Shown here piece by piece: positions 48,225 to 59,439 of a stretch of DNA of 64,000 bases. Position numbers and translations under genes: made by a program. The stretch covers positions 77,647,422 through 77,711,421 of the forward strand of contig CP142456.1 in the NCBI GenBank assembly GCA_038049695.1. Direction: 5' to 3'. Numbering within the stretch: the stretch's first letter is position 1; every line of letters begins with the position of its first letter. The stretch is from Cinnamomum chago (lineage: Eukaryota > Streptophyta > Magnoliopsida > Laurales > Lauraceae). The notes below the pieces were generated by a model. That model worked only from the letters and a program-made list of their open reading frames with translations. It made no database searches and was not told where the DNA came from.

Positions 48225-49966
48225 ATGGAGATTTACAGTCACTGAGTAGAGAACCCTCAAGCCCTGGAGGGGCTTAAGAATGCATACAAGATACCAGACG
48301 ACGTTCTGGTGAAGTCCGACGACCTCTAGGGTGGTTTTGATGGCCTTACCCTTTTCAAAAAATGGATGTCCTTTCCTCTGGTGGCAATAACTGAAGACGG
48401 AGTTAGATTTCTCATCCACCCCCTTCTCCGTTCATGCCTGAGCACCTGCCGGCTATGCCCCTTCCAATTAATGCTCAACGGATTCAAGATAATCATGGGT
48501 GTGGCCAAGCTCAATGAGATCATCGGTATCAACCTCGGCATGCGCGACATTGAGGATGTCTATGATATCTGTAAGTCCGCAGGGGGCGAGGACACATACT
48601 ACCTCCGGGTGAAGGGGAAACGCCGACCCCTGATAAATGCTTTGGAAGATTCGAGCAAATATGCTGGGGAGGACCGCCTGCTTGTCTCGGGGAACTGGGA
48701 GTCCGAGCCGACCGAGACCGAGGTGGCGAGAAGAATTCAAGTTCCTCAGAGACCTGGGACCCCTCCGAGTAAATTTTCGCCTTCCCTGGGCTGTTGTATT
48801 TGCTTTATTATTGATCTGCTGAGCTAATGTTTTGATTTGTGTCTTCTGTGCAGGCATTCAGCGAAGAAGGAGGGAAGCCGGCCTAGATCGTTGGAAAAGG
48901 AACGAGACCTGGTTCGAGAAAATATACCAGTACCACGGTCACAACGAACGAGTTGCCTTTTTCCTGCTACAGTATACGTTGAGGTACCAGTCTTACACCA
49001 AGAAGACGACCGAGCTTCCCACCGAGCTGATAGGGCAGATAGTACTTGCCCTAGCCGAGACCAGTGGACATGTGTCGTTGGGCGTCAAGGCTTCCGATCC
49101 GATCAGGATTGTTGAAGACTACCCTTCCTCTCCAAACCCAGAAGAAGGAGGAGAAGAAGAAGAAGAAGAAATGGATGGGCAGCGACCTCCCATCAAGGAT
49201 TTAGGGGCCATGATCTTCAGAGGCCGAGCCCCTCCTGCTCCAAAGCGTGCCCCTAGCGGGTCCGACATCGCCCCTGGGTCCTCTGCTAACGTTCCCTCGG
49301 GTCCCTCAGATGCAGCCGGGACCTCATCCTCCATCCAAAAGAAAGGTGCCCAAGGCCCTCAGCAAGAGAAGAGGAGCAGGTCGGAGGACCGACCCAGGAG
49401 ACTCGGAAGCAGGGGGCTGAGATCGGAAAGGAGGGGGAGAGGCCTCCACCCGAAAAGAGTCCCCGGGTGGAGGGCGAGTCGGAGCAGACCGCCGAGCGGC
49501 CTTGTAGTGCCCGCATGCCAAGCCACCCCACTTCAGGCCTGACTTCCAGATCAATCCCAACCAATTTTTAAATATAGAGGACCGGGTAGGGACTAGCTCT
49601 GGGACTATTACGGCGGTTGCCAAGGCCTGTGCTCTCCCAAAGGATATGGAGAAGCATAATAAAGCCGGCCACCTGAGTCTGATTTATTCGTCAATGAAGG
49701 CGTCGATTGAGGTGAGTCTCAGTTTTTTTTGTTTCTTTAAGTACTGTACTTCGGCCACTCGTCTGACATTTTCTCCTCTTTCACATAATGTACAGAGGCT
49801 GCAGGTGGTGCTGAAGAGAGCCGAGAAGAGTACCGCAAGGCTTAGTAAGCTGGAGAGCGAGAAGAGGAGGATGGGAAAGGCCCTAGAAGCCAGCGCCCAA
49901 GAGCTGAAGAAGGCAGAGAAGAGAAATGCCGAACTCGCGGTAAAACATCAAACTTGGGCCCGTTGA
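48225..49966 (+). pseudogene. Ty3-type gag-like gene fragment, broken
   Basis: A degraded coding region: an ATG at 48225 is followed by in-frame stops at 48243 and near 48331, then a long open part (to about 48768) resembling the N-terminal domain of plant 'putative gypsy type transposon' proteins. An apparent GT-AG intron (48769-48853) leads to a second part with a conserved aromatic/charged block, a Glu run and a Pro/Ser/Arg-rich region that stops at 49542; a third part (49646-49966) encodes a Lys/Glu coiled-coil segment, interrupted by another intron-like gap. No protease, reverse transcriptase or integrase follows: the fragment ends abruptly where duplicated segment B begins (about 49968). 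Confidence 0.7.
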
Positions 49967-49967
49967 C

Positions 49968-50160
49968 ACACTTGATTAAATATAATTTAATCTTGGATCC
50001 GGAATCTGGACCATCATGTTTTGATGGACCCAGGAAAATTGTTGGAAATCCAATCAGTGCATGCTGATGAATGGAAAATAAAAGAGCACTCGGCCTGATT
50101 CTTATTCACATTGAAAGCATGGTCAGAAGTTCCCATAAAGATTCTAAACTTTGAAGACTG
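49968..50160. repeat. Duplicated segment B, copy 1
   Basis: About 190 bases that recur directly at 54092-54285 with roughly 85 percent agreement by eye; both contain ATCCAATCAGTGCATGCTGA. Order A-B here and A'-B' downstream indicates one original unit. Confidence 0.88.
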
Positions 50161-51025
50161 TTTGTGAGTAGTTAGATCTCAAATGCACTGAGCTTCACAA
50201 ATTCTATTATATATTTTATCAGTTGAGGGGCCAGGGCCCACAGGCATTATTACAAAAGAACAAAGTGGATTTGGACCAGGATGCCCTTTACTGGGGCGCC
50301 ATGTGAGGGGGCGGAGGAAAGAGATGTGTGTGGGATCCGGTTCCCCTACATAGATGAGATTTCGCTCTCGCTCCAAGACTTTGTCAGATAATAAGAAAGA
50401 AAAGGAACGTAGCAAATACATACATCCAGTAGAGAGTAGAGTGGTGAAGTGCAAAATGAATGGCTGGGATGAATTTTGACCATAGTTTGTATTATTGCAT
50501 GACTCAGAAAATGAACGGTCCCGGTAACATATACAAGATTGTGATGTAGGTACATCTGATTTTAAAGCACCATCATCAAATTAGTTAAAACTTTATTTTT
50601 AATCAGAACTGATTGGTTTCCATTCTCATGCAAGCGTCCATCCATCAATGACATTGATTGCTGAGCACTTCCCTCTTTCTGACCTCCTCTCTATATGCAT
50701 CAGTCCATTGATATTTCAAATCAAATCCCTTTCCTGTTGAAGCACCTGCTGCTGGAGCCTATAACTCTGCGAATATCTCAACCAACCCAACATGAAGCAG
50801 AATTCCCTACTCAGTGGACAATCGAATCTCAAAGGGGCGTACCCCTAACAAAAGGCATGATCCACAAATAGATCAATCCCAAACCCACATCCGGGCAAAG
50901 TAAACAACCCATATCCATGGTAAAAACACAAAAATCAACTCTCCAAAAGTGCAATCTCCAATGAGGGACATGTTACCCACATCCAACATTAAGTTCTTCT
51001 ACCAAAATAAAACCCAACATAAAGG

Positions 51026-51202
51026 TTTTTTTTTTTTTTCCTATCAGAGGGTTCTCAATCCTTTGGGCTGGACTAATCCCTTCGGGCCCAGAGGAAAGCC
51101 ATGTAAAATCCCCTGTAGCCCCAGTATGGTAGTACAGTTTTGAACCTACAACCTTCATGTGCAAACCATGGTCTTAGGCCAACTGAGCTACCCCTTGGGG
51201 TT
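51026..51202 (-). mobile_element. tRNA-derived SINE copy with target duplication (minus strand)
   Basis: On the minus strand it begins AACCCCAAGGGGTAGCTCAG, passes a box A-like and a degenerate box B region, and ends in a 14-base A tail (T run 51026-51039). Direct repeats AACCCAACATAAAG (51011-51024) and AACCTAACATGAAG (51204-51217) flank it with two mismatches, the mark of target-primed insertion. Confidence 0.85.
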
Positions 51203-51984
51203 AAACCTAACATGAAGTTATCAAACAAACCAAATTAGAAAGTTTCACACAAACTAGTTCCTAGATGGACTTTGGATCTTATGGTTCCATTTAGCCCAAT
51301 TTTCTAGTGGCCCATATCCTATTATTTGTCAATTCCATTCACAATTTCCGGTTGGAATACAAAATTTGGATCAAAATTTGGCCCATGGATGGCAATGTAA
51401 GAACAACATATTGCAAGATACATTGATTATCACATGGTAAAAGACCAAAACTTGTTGGTGACCATTAAACCTAGAAGAAAGGTTCATAGATTAGATACCC
51501 ATAAGCTTCAGCCCCACTTAGAGGTGGATTAGGGGTGCAGGGGACCATAGCCCTCCAAGAAATTTGAAAACTTTAATACTGAGATGGGGTGGGGCTTTAC
51601 ATTGGAACTTTTCCTCCCCCTTACAAGATTACTGCCACTGGCACTAGGAGAATCTACTTCAAATCAAAAGACTGTTCACTTTTCTGTTGCTTGACCCACT
51701 GCAGAGGTCTTCTCTAAGGTCCAAATTAAACCCTCTGCTCCCTAGGGCCCACTTACATTCCCACTCCCTTTCAAAATTAAAACAATCCTCTTGTATTTGC
51801 ATGCTCCAATCATACAATGTGTCATCTAATAAAGACCTCCCTTTCCAATGAATGACTTACATATTTCTCAGTGACAAGCTCAAGCAGCCGTAGGCCAATG
51901 GGATGAGAATTCAAAACCTATTATCGGATCCTTTTCATGTCAGGTGTGAACACATCAGTCAACCAGATGATGGTGATAATAGTT

Positions 51985-52111
51985 TTTTCTTATAGGTTGA
52001 GGGTTCAAAATTGCACTATCACATTAAGACTATAGGGGATTTACTCCTAAGCTCGCAGGAAATATTCTGGTCCAAAGGGCGGGGACACCCTCCCTTATAA
52101 ATTAAAAAAGA
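51985..52111 (+). mobile_element. 5'-truncated SINE copy with target duplication
   Basis: The body matches the 57.6-kb SINE from its box B onward (a GGTTCAAAATTGC phrase, then TATAGGGGATTTACTC) but lacks box A. It is flanked by ATGATGGTGATAATAGTT (51967-51984) and ATGACGGTGATAATGGTT (52112-52129), an 18-bp duplication with two mismatches. The A-rich tail is short and eroded. Confidence 0.8.
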
Positions 52112-52946
52112 ATGACGGTGATAATGGTTATGCGCTTTCTTCTCTGCAAATTTCAAAGTTACCAAAAGTTTCTCAAGAAAACTAAACAGATTTTGATACA
52201 GGTGGGTTCCTATTCCTTGTATTTTGTTAAGAGTTCGGATCCAATGAGGTTTTTAATTTACTGATTTTAAGGAGTGGGACACCATGAATACAGATTTCAA
52301 ACATCAGATCCTTAATCTCCATCTTAAACACCAGCCCAAAACTATTCTTTCTTTTCAGACTTTCTTAAATAAACAAATGAAATGCCACATTACCCATCAT
52401 CTTTACTATTTCTTTTTTTTTAGTTGATAATGAAAATTATAGAAAATTAAATATCTGATTTTATTATATTCATGATAAATAAAATTGCTCTGAAAAAATA
52501 AAATGCCATGAAATAATTGTCATTCAAAAACATGCCTTTAAGAGATAAAAAGAACTTACCATGGATTGGGTCAATGGTGGGGACTGCCTTTTTAAATTTA
52601 AGTCACTCACAATTGCTCTCCCCTATTTTACTGTTAGGTTAAATTTCATTCAAATGTGGCCCACTATCATGTCGATTAATGTGAAAAAAACCTTGAATAA
52701 AATGATAAATCAAGTGTTCTATAATTAGAGTTTAATGGGTCCAACTCTCACTAAATTGAAATTTGACAATGGCAACTCAGATGCCAGCATGATATCAATT
52801 TGAATATCTAAATAGTGTGAATTTCATCTCCACATTGTGAATATTAAGTTTTTTAAACTTTGCATACCCATCTCTCTCTGTCTCTCTCTCTAAAAAAGGA
52901 ATATCTCCTTTCTTATATTTTTATACAATATTGTGCAAGCATGAAC

Positions 52947-53605
52947 TGGAGAATAAAATCATCCATGGTAAAACCCATTATTCCACATGGTGATGAATGA
53001 TGGTGGATAGTGAAGTAGGAAAAAGGCTGTGAGAGAGTGCAGAAAACCTGCTCCTATTGCTGTTTCACAGAAAAGCATGACCAGGTGTAGTTCTTTTTAT
53101 AGAATCTCAAACACTGTGGTTTCATGATGTTGTTCTTGTACTTCTGTCATCATCAGCCACTTTCATGTGAAGACAGATATACTCAAAAGAGTAATCCAAA
53201 AGGCTGTTTGGTTCTCGAATTGACATTTTTAAGAAAAAAAGGATATCATTATTTTGGAAGCTAGGGGACGGTTAGGGGTGGAAATGGGTAAGGCCTCATT
53301 GCATTGTCTTCTTAGAGCCCAATTTGTTTGCTACAATTTCTTACAGGAATCTTGTCTCTTTAAATTTTCTAAAATTCTTGTTATGAACTTTTTGTTTCTT
53401 AATTGGGTTATTGAGAATCTAAAAGTTTCAGCATTCTCAAATGCCCCAAATTAATTTACAGCTACGTGGGACTCACATATGAATGTCTTCATATTGGATG
53501 GGAGTAGATTATGTATCTTAAAATTTTATATTTTTCTTAATTACATATCTTTTTGACATTTTGCTATGCAAGAATGCCCGCTTATACCATAATTCTTTCA
53601 TTATT
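52947..53605. repeat. Duplicated segment A, copy 2
   Basis: Direct copy of 45057-46480 but shorter, lacking three blocks present there. The junctions at about 53430 and 53455 show these sites without the extra sequence. No open frame is shared by both copies. Confidence 0.88.
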
Positions 53606-54091
53606 TTTTTACTTATAAAGGAGATTATTTGAGTACTCACGGGAAGAAAAGACTCCGCACATGTGAAGAGAGGAGACTCCGCACATGCACGGAGGGGGAG
53701 ACATAGGTATCCTCCTTCATCTGGATGAGAGGTGGGGTCCGCAGCGCAGACTCAAACTGAGTCAACGGGCCTAAAACGGCAGTCCATTATGGGCTGGGTA
53801 GACCAAACAGACCCATTTATTAATCACTTTATTCCAAACCTGGATTTATCGGATTGGATTCGGATCATGTAAGGAATTCTCACCCCCAACAAGGGACAAC
53901 CCAAAATATGTTCTTCTCCGAGGCCTCCAAGCATGCACGTGACAAAGTGATGAGATCTTTTTTGGCCCATTCTTGCTGATCCAGAGGGATGGCATCATGG
54001 GCCCACCCCTGGACTTGGATGCTGCAAAATCCTACATGATCTGTCTATTGGATCTGGGTTGATTCTATGTTCGGATCAGAATTGGACCCAT

Positions 54092-54285
54092 TGACGGACC
54101 CGATTAAATATAATTGAATCCTGGATCCGGAATCTGGATCATCATGTCTCGATGGACCAAGCAAAATTGCTGGAAATCCAATCAGTGCATGCTGATGAAT
54201 GGAAATATAAAGCACTTGGGCTGATTCTTTATTCACATTGAAAGCATGGTCAGAAGTTCCAAAAAAGATTCGAAACTTTGTAGTT
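54092..54285. repeat. Duplicated segment B, copy 2
   Basis: Direct copy of 49968-50160. Here it follows segment A copy 2 after only about 490 bases, versus about 3.5 kb in copy 1, where the gag-bearing block lies between. Confidence 0.88.
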
Positions 54286-56646
54286 GGAACTTCTGAAGAA
54301 AAGGGCAGTGTACTTGTGTCATCTCCAGTGACTTCCAGGTGAAAACTGCATATAATGATTCTTCATTACCAAGATGTTGAATCATGAATACAAGCAAGGA
54401 ACAGAGAAAGATGGGAGGGTTGTTATAGTAGTCTGTATGAGTATCCAAATTCCAAACCCAAGTCACAATATTTGATTGACACCAACCTATTTGGGTTTAG
54501 TAAAGGTGATTGGAATTTAGAACTGTTCATTTGGTTGGGTCCCACCATGGGTTCCAAAACTCCATAACTGGACCCAAGTCATCTAAAGAGTAACTCGGGC
54601 AAGTGAGACTCAGTTTACAATTTCAAAATAAGTCGAGATCTACCCAACTCAGTGATCTAAACAGAACCGTTCCTTGACAGGTCAAAAATGTAGAACACTG
54701 CCCAGCCCATTGAACCCATAAGGTAGCCTGGACAGGGTGGGGTCTGGTCCAGGGCCCCATTAACAAATTCTCCAGCTTTTGCATCTGTGCCTTGGCTCTG
54801 TTCACTAGTTTTTAGGCTCCAAAATCAACCTTGGGCCTAATCATAAGCCCAATCTAGGCTCATGATAGATGGGATTGGGAAGCCAAATGGGTCGGTCCAA
54901 CTCAATCCAAAACTACAGTAGATAAAGTAGTCATCGGGTCTGACCTCTCTTATCGGGTGGACCTCAGTTACCACACCCAGATTTGGATATGAGTTGCAGT
55001 GGTCCATTGGTTGGACCACTTATCAGATTGGTCAACTACTCTGTTGAGTCCAGATGAGGTACTCAATTCAGTTTACGTCAGCCGCATGCCTTGCAGGGTG
55101 ATCCAAGTCTGACCCACTTATATGTTATATGAGTCAAAACTTTGTACGAGTGGTTAAATCTCATATTCATATGGGTAGTATGCTAGTAGACTCCACAAAC
55201 TCGTCCAATTTTATAATTTTTGAAACAATTTCAATCCAACTCGATGAGGAATCTAGCACTCGGCAAATTGATAAAATTCTGAAAGAGATAAATGAATGGA
55301 AGATGACCTCCTGGCGAAGGTCGGCAAATGTAGCGGCGGATCAACTAGCAAAATTAGCCTCACCTCTGGAGAATGTGTTCCATCACTCCCTTCCTCTGCA
55401 TATATGGGAGACTTATTCACAAGATGTTTGTACACAACAAGGGACACATTGCATAAAATAGAATGATGGTTGAAGGTTTTAAGGAGTGCAACTGGGCCTG
55501 TCAATGGGCTAAGCCGGGCTGAGCTTGGGTTTTTCAATGCTGTCTAGAAAGCTGGACGGGCCTGCAGGGGCTTGTCCAATCCTAGACCTAAATTGAATGG
55601 GCATGTGTCAAATCTCGTCCCGTGTAGGACATGGCTTCCCACGATTTTGAATTTAAGTTAAACATTCTCTAATTTTTTTCTATAATGTGACTAGACACCC
55701 AGTATGAATCGGACTTCAAACCCTTCTCCTTTATTCCGGGCTTGGAACCAACAATGCAATGCAACAAACAATATGGAGGAGTTAAAAACATGCACTTGGC
55801 ATGGGCGCTAACAAAAACTTTTATCTATATAGTATGATTGTCGTAATAAAAATGTAGAGCATATCCCAAAACATTTCACAAGACAAAAACTCTATATTTT
55901 TGGGCTTCGGCCTGGCCGGGTATCCATTTCAAGTAGCTAAATTGACATGCGTAAGTGCAACACCTCTTCTTGTACTTATATAGGAATTTGCTTAGTTTGT
56001 TTTTTACTATGTGACTATTTGAAGATGTCTTGTTTTTAATATCTTAATTCTATATTGTAACTCTTTGTTTTCGTTTAATGTAATACCTTTTCTTAGTAAT
56101 GTAATTCTCTGTTTCCCATTAATGTAATAACTTCTCTTAGCGAAAAAAAAAAAACTTCTTATTGTCATTGACACATTTGTCATGTGGTCCACCACCTTCC
56201 AATCATCTACTTATTGTCACTGTCTATGTGTGGCCCACCTGGTCCTCCCTTTATCTAACCCGGCTATTGTCCATCACATATCCATAACCCGTGGTATAAT
56301 GCAGGAAATGTCTGCTGTCTGTTTGCACCCAACTTACCATGCTAAATTCCAATTTGCATTTTCAAAGTCAGTAAGTGGGCCACTGACTAATCCGATCTTC
56401 TCTCCAGCCAATGAGGCCCACCTTCTCGAATCTTAGCCGGTCAAAATTTCTGCTTCCCTGTCTCAGTATTGGACTCAATTCAATTGGATCAGGGCCCACC
56501 CCCAATTTATCAAATATGAAACCAGGAATCATGTGTCTAAACAGTCATTTACCACTGATTGGAGTGAGTTTGACCCACAACCCATAGAGAGAAGATCATC
56601 ATTTTGAGTTGGTTCTAAAGCAAAGTCCAAACACACACAGTCCGCC
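54286..56646. other. Intergenic with repeat text and an RNase H relic
   Basis: No intact gene. 54540-55060 and 55490-55620 are rich in GGCCTG, GGCCCA and GACTCAGT phrases shared with other parts of the window. A minor RNase H-like relic is listed separately. Confidence 0.45.
55129..55461 (+). pseudogene. RNase H-like domain fragment
   Basis: A 110-codon open stretch contains a SANVAADQLAKLAS block that resembles the C-terminal part of plant RNase H domains (the usual pattern has Asn, Ala, Asp and Leu-Ala at these places), preceded by a helix and a Trp-rich strand. Such fragments usually come from LINEs or from captured RNase H-like genes. The upstream catalytic part is not visible, and the open frame may be accidental. 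Confidence 0.4.
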
Positions 56647-57018
56647 TAGGGTTGTAAACGGGTCGGTTCCGGTCCGAGTCTATGGTGGAACCATAACTGG
56701 AATCGTTAAAGAGAAGGTGGAACCAAATCCGGAACTGGTTTCTTGGCTCCGAAACCAAAACCAGAACCATATATGGGATGAGTCTGGATTCGGGTCCAAA
56801 TTTAGGTAGAGAATGATATTTAAAAAAAAAACATGGTTTTTAGGAGAGATTTTTTAAAATTGAGGTAATATATCGAGTCTTAGGTCCGTGGGTCCGAACC
56901 AAGGTGGACGCGGACCCCGACCCATTTGCTTATCGGGGCCTAAATAAGAACTCATACCCGGTTTTTAACGGGTCGAAACCTCTAGATAATCGGAGAATCG
57001 GGTACCCATTTACATCTC
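56647..57018 (-). mobile_element. hAT-type MITE, copy 2 (inverted)
   Basis: It starts TAGGGTTGTAAACGGGT and ends near GGGTACCCATTTACATC, the reverse of copy 1 at 438-824. Shared interior features include GAGAATCGGGTACCC, the TTTTTAACGGGTC block, the TATATCGAGTC block and an AT-rich centre. The right terminus is eroded (TCTCAT instead of TCCCTA) and no 8-bp target duplication is left. Confidence 0.8.
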
Positions 57019-57555
57019 ATTCAACTTTTGCTCATCTCAGGTCTGTTTTTTTTTTTTTGCTGCTCATGAGGCAGCCCAATGCAAGGATGACCCGCGCTGG
57101 GTTGGATTTGGGCCTTGGCCTATGGTCTTTACTAGTGCGAAACATTCTGGATTGATTATTAAATGGGCCTGTTGCTGAGCTTAGATGAGCTTAAAGGCTC
57201 ATCCTGACCCAACATGCTCAACATGGGATGCAAACACTTTGCAAACAAGCAAGTCATGGGCCTAACTTTTAAGCCCATGGTTATTTCAAGACCTAAGTTT
57301 TAGGCCCGATAACTGAATGGGCAAACTTGGACAAACTCTGGCCCAGTACAACCAGCCCCATGAACACAACTAATATTTTAATTTTTGAACCTGCACATGA
57401 TTGGGGATTGGGGTCTACTTCAGACTTCAAGGCTGGAATATAAATAAAATGTTAGTGTGGCAAATGGATATCCAATTGTCCATATATTTGAAGTCTTTGA
57501 TTTCAAATAAAGTAGGTGTGTTCACTAAAAATTGATGTATTCCTTGTAACATTAC

Positions 57556-57738
57556 AACCCCAAGGGGTAGCTTAGTTGGCCTAGGACCACGGTTTACTCC
57601 CGGAGGTTGTGGGTTCGAAACTCCGCTACCACACTAGGGCTACAGGGGATTTACTCGGCTTCCCTCTGAGCCCGGAGGGATTAGTCCAGCCCAAAGGGTT
57701 GAGAACCCTCCGACGACGAAAAAAAAAAAAAAAAAAAC
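57556..57738 (+). mobile_element. Full-length tRNA-derived SINE with exact target duplication
   Basis: Box A TAGCTTAGTTGG (57568-57579) fits the pol III consensus and box B GGTTCGAAACTCC (from 57612) is close to it. A body of about 90 bases follows, then an A tail to 57737. The insertion is flanked by AACATTAC at 57548-57555 and 57739-57746, an exact 8-bp target duplication. This is the best-preserved copy of the family and probably the youngest here. Confidence 0.93.
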
Positions 57739-57746
57739 AACATTAC

Positions 57747-59007
57747 TTTGCGTTGATTCTTCAAAAGCAAAGAAGAAAGAATTCGTCTAGATAGCTTTTG
57801 ACATTGATTCTTTTTGGGACGTAGCTGTATTCAGGAGTGTAGGGGAGAGAATTGTTGATGGGATGGTTTTTTTTCTTGGTTAAAATATTAATGTTAAGAG
57901 AGAAAAAGGGACATCCAAACAAGTAGCCACCACCACAACTCACAGTTAACCACTAAATTGGCTTGCTGCTCCTTTTTTGGTATATTGTTCTTCTTTTGTC
58001 CACCCTGTACGGAAAAAAGGTCTCCTGTTTTCCAACAAATGAGTGCCTAGGCTAGATGTGAATATATCTATCCACAAGGGCTATAGCTAGGTCTATCAAT
58101 TGAGCTGGTTGAAATGGGCACCCGACCTTGTCCAAGCCCAAAAATACAAGGATTTTAAAAAAAATTGAGCCCAGTGGCAGTAATTTTAAAGCCGATCAAA
58201 ATGGGACCTAGAATGGGTAGCACAAGCCCGACCCGGCCCGCAAGGAAAATGAAGCTAGACCAGGTTGTGGGTCCTACTATCCAATTGATCATTGAGATTT
58301 GAACACCTCAGTCATATTCAAACCTAGCAAACTAGTTCTCTTATGTGAACAACCAGTGTTTTTCAGAGTTTGTTAGTGTGTATTGATCACTATGGAAAAT
58401 TTTCATATCGTGGACGAATAATGTACATGGACAGTTTATTATAGTATGTTTTTCTACCTTGTATTAATTCATTCTTTATATAAATTCATTCATTTCCAAT
58501 CAGCTGATTATTGATGATATATACATTTTAAATTGATAGCCTTTTTCCAGCTATCTAATTCTATATACATGTTCCTCTTTAATATGCTTATTTTTTAAAC
58601 TCTGTCCAAGATTATCCAGTTAGAAATATAAAATACATTATTCATATCTGCAGAGTTTTTGGTTACCCCAGCTTAACAATTTAGTGGTGCACTAACATTG
58701 AGGGAAAAAAATACAATTTAGTTATGCACTAGCATTGTAGCAAAACAGAGTATAAATTAGAGAATGTTTAACTTATATTCAAAATCTACTAGGCACTAGC
58801 CCAGCCATGGCTCGGCCTGGGCCCACACAGGACGGGATTTGACGTAGGCCTGTTCAATTTAAGGTGGGATTGGACAACCCATGATAAGCCCGCCCAATAT
58901 TTAGGACGAAATTGGATAATCGAAGCCCAAGCCCAACCCAGCCCATTTAGATGCCTATCTATAGCTCAGTTGGGTAATGCACCTAGTTTACTCACACTCC
59001 AGTGCCA
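57747..59007. other. Intergenic, no gene seen
   Basis: AT-rich with GGCCCA/GGCCTG-rich patches at 58090-58260 and 58790-58950 that look like degraded MITEs. No reading frame of note. Confidence 0.45.
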
Positions 59008-59267
59008 GCCATTTCAAAACCAACGGAAATGACACCTAACTATATCATGGTTTAGACATCAATGGTAGAAGTTACCGAATAAATTAAAATATCAATCAGA
59101 CGCCAACCTATTCTAATAAAACTGTATTTTTTTTTTTTTTGCCATTTCAAAGCCAACGGATATGACACCTAACTATATCATGGTTTAGACATCAACAGTG
59201 GAAGTTACCGAATAAACTAAAATATAGATCACACGCCAACCTATTCTAATAAAATTGTATTTTTTTA
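59008..59267. repeat. 133-bp tandem duplication
   Basis: 59008-59140 and 59141-59267 are adjacent direct copies agreeing at about 90 percent by eye, each beginning GCCATTTCAAA and ending in a T-rich tract. They share a GACACCTAACTATATCATGG block. Confidence 0.9.
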
Positions 59268-59338
59268 ATTAACAAAAGTGTTTCACCTCTTTAAGAATCA
59301 ACTATTCATCCCGGCACGTGAAACCGAGTAAGTTAGAC

Positions 59339-59439
59339 TTTGCTTAGGGAAGTGACTCAGGAAGAGAGCTCGGGTTCAAAATTGCAACCTTTGACTTTTA
59401 AACCTTAGCCCTAGCCAACTCCGCTACCACTCGAGGCTA
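59339..59439 (-). mobile_element. Diverged SINE head (minus strand)
   Basis: On the minus strand a TAGCGGAGTTGG box A is followed by GGCTAGGGCTAAGG and a degenerate box B region (GCAATTTTGAACCC). It resembles the head of the SINE family, but the body and tail are not recognisable. Confidence 0.5.
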
